Below, in pieces: positions 6,662 through 7,228 of a stretch of DNA of 7,228 bases; position 1 is the first letter of the stretch; each line of letters starts with the position of its first letter. The stretch is from CAZVXI01 sp964631295 (GTDB lineage: Bacteria; Planctomycetota; Phycisphaerae; Phycisphaerales; SM1A02). The notes under the pieces were generated by a model. It had not been told where the DNA came from. It did no database searches and worked only from the letters and a program-made list of their open reading frames with translations. Position numbers and translations under genes: made by a program. The stretch lies in assembly GCA_964631295.1 (NCBI GenBank), contig CAZVXI010000162.1, forward strand, positions 1-7,228, in the 5' to 3' direction.

Positions 6662-6696
6662 TTCTCAGCGGTTGATTTGAGATTCTCAGCGGCTGA
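6662..6696. repeat. Two-copy direct repeat with 21-base period
   Basis: TTCTCAGCGGTTGA (6662-6675) and TTCTCAGCGGCTGA (6683-6696) match at 13 of 14 bases. The 21-base period is two helical turns, as expected for tandem binding sites on one DNA face. They lie upstream of the right-edge CDS. With only two copies, chance or a small local duplication are equally possible. Confidence 0.4.
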
Positions 6697-6799
6697 ACGT
6701 GTGTTCTTATCAGGTTCCCGGTGATTTGGGTGAAGTGTGCAGGTCGCGCGGCCGATCAATGGCTCAGACAGCTCGCGTCCGATGCGGCGCGGGTGGATT

Positions 6800-6804
6800 G
6801 GAAG
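6800..6804 (+). promoter_or_regulatory. Shine-Dalgarno GGAAG favouring the ATG start at 6811
   Basis: GGAAG stands 6 bases before ATG 6811-6813. The same frame is open upstream to a TGA at 6694-6696 and offers GTG at 6721, 6730 and 6793, none with an equally good site. This makes 6811 the preferred start. Confidence 0.55.
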
Positions 6805-6810
6805 CCGCCG

Positions 6811-7228
6811 ATGAGCCGCAGCAGGTCTTACATCCCGAAGACAGACTGGGGGAAGATGTACTGGTTCAACAATCTGGTGCTGTACATTGGCACGGACTAC
6901 GAACAGTACGGCCTCTCGCAGAGCCAGTTTGAGAAGTTGCAGGAACTGGCTGCGCGGTATCAGACCGCTCTCACCACGGCCACGATGCCGATCTCGCGGA
7001 CCGCGCCGAGCATACGCGGGAAGAACGATGCGCGTGCGGCAGCGCTCGCTGCATTCAGGCCCGCAGCGATGATCATCAAGAACAACCCAGCCGTCACGGC
7101 GTTCCAGCGGGCGATGCTGAGCATTCACATCGACAAGAAGACCAAGTCGCCGATTCAGCGGCCGCGCACGTGCCCGGTGTTGAGCCTGATTGGGGCGCTG
7201 CATGGCGGGCATGTGCTGCGCTACACCG
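6811..7228 (+). CDS. Conserved hypothetical protein, N-terminal part (truncated by window edge)
   Basis: The frame opens at ATG 6811 and is still open at the right edge, giving 139 complete codons. It has no signal peptide or membrane segment. The opening SYIPKTD, then WFNNLVLYI, an Ala-rich helix ending KNDARAAALAAFRP (about 72-85), KNNPAVTAFQRAML (about 91-104) and a short strand SIHID followed by Pro-rich IQRPRTCPVL fit a domain family I recall from many environmental bacteria, including planctomycetes. That family reads roughly RIP-x-x-D, N-x-x-x-Y, KD-x-AR, R, NPAVT-x-x-x-R, LGI-x-x-D and then a Pro-rich hinge, usually followed by a fibronectin- or Ig-like C-terminal region. The expected second part lies beyond the window. 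Function of the family is unknown to me. GTG starts at 6721 or 6793 would lengthen it by 30 or 6 residues. Coding status is well supported by composition. Confidence 0.8.
   Translation, partial: MSRSRSYIPKTDWGKMYWFNNLVLYIGTDYEQYGLSQSQFEKLQELAARYQTALTTATMPISRTAPSIRGKNDARAAALAAFRPAAMIIKNNPAVTAFQRAMLSIHIDKKTKSPIQRPRTCPVLSLIGALHGGHVLRYT

Larger units (their letters stand above)
6508..6810. other. 303-base intergenic stretch with short repeats, no gene seen
   Basis: I find no gene here with a ribosome-binding site and sensible composition. It contains a small hairpin spanning the preceding stop codon (GCAGG 6500-6504 with CCTGC 6512-6516), a CCCGG-CAG-CCGGG dyad (6559-6571) with no T-run, and a 14-base near-perfect direct repeat (6662-6696). 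The last 90 bases (6721-6810) are open in frame with the next CDS through GTG at 6721 and could belong to it if that start is used. The promoter of the next gene should lie here, but no clear -35/-10 pair stands out. Confidence 0.5.

Noticed and set aside
6574..7212. 212-codon minus-strand frame at the right edge
   Set aside because: Opposite a plus-strand frame with family-like motifs. The minus product is Arg/His/Pro-rich and spans the intergenic repeats.

Overview
The window looks like a chromosomal stretch from a GC-rich Gram-negative-type bacterium, most likely a planctomycete (perhaps Phycisphaerae-like). That assignment is inference. It rests on a fused two-half ABC-2 permease with NPI(A)WRE-type motifs, an RNase Y gene in a GC-rich genome, a signal-peptide protein with LTxxQ-like helical repeats, and a right-hand partial gene whose protein resembles a domain family I associate with planctomycetes and similar environmental bacteria. 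I see no IS element, tRNA, rRNA, CRISPR array or phage gene.

Layout, left to right. Bases 1-548 (minus strand) hold the N-terminal 182 residues of an unrecognised cytoplasmic protein that runs off the left edge. It is divergent from 633-1958 (plus), an exported, highly charged, helical protein. That gene converges, with only 15 bases between stop codons, on 1974-3842 (minus), a 622-residue ABC-2 type permease made of two homologous halves. A 493-base divergent intergenic region (3843-4335) follows, with two clear inverted repeats and no convincing gene. Next comes rny (4336-5931, plus), an RNase Y with membrane anchor, long coiled coil, KH and HD domains all intact. Sixty-six bases downstream lies a 169-residue protein of unknown function (5998-6507) with a Trp/Arg-rich tail. 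After a 303-base gap, a partial CDS (6811 to the right edge) begins.

How the genes work together. Only rny and the gene behind it look like a possible transcription unit. The permease stands alone on its strand, with no ATPase gene beside it. RNase Y is the one gene with a securely known role: membrane-associated endoribonuclease initiating mRNA decay and processing. No multi-gene system such as defence, secretion or biosynthesis is visible. The points most worth following up are the internally duplicated permease lacking an ATPase, the multi-repeat LTxxQ-like exported protein, the structured leader of rny, and the small uncharacterised protein behind rny.
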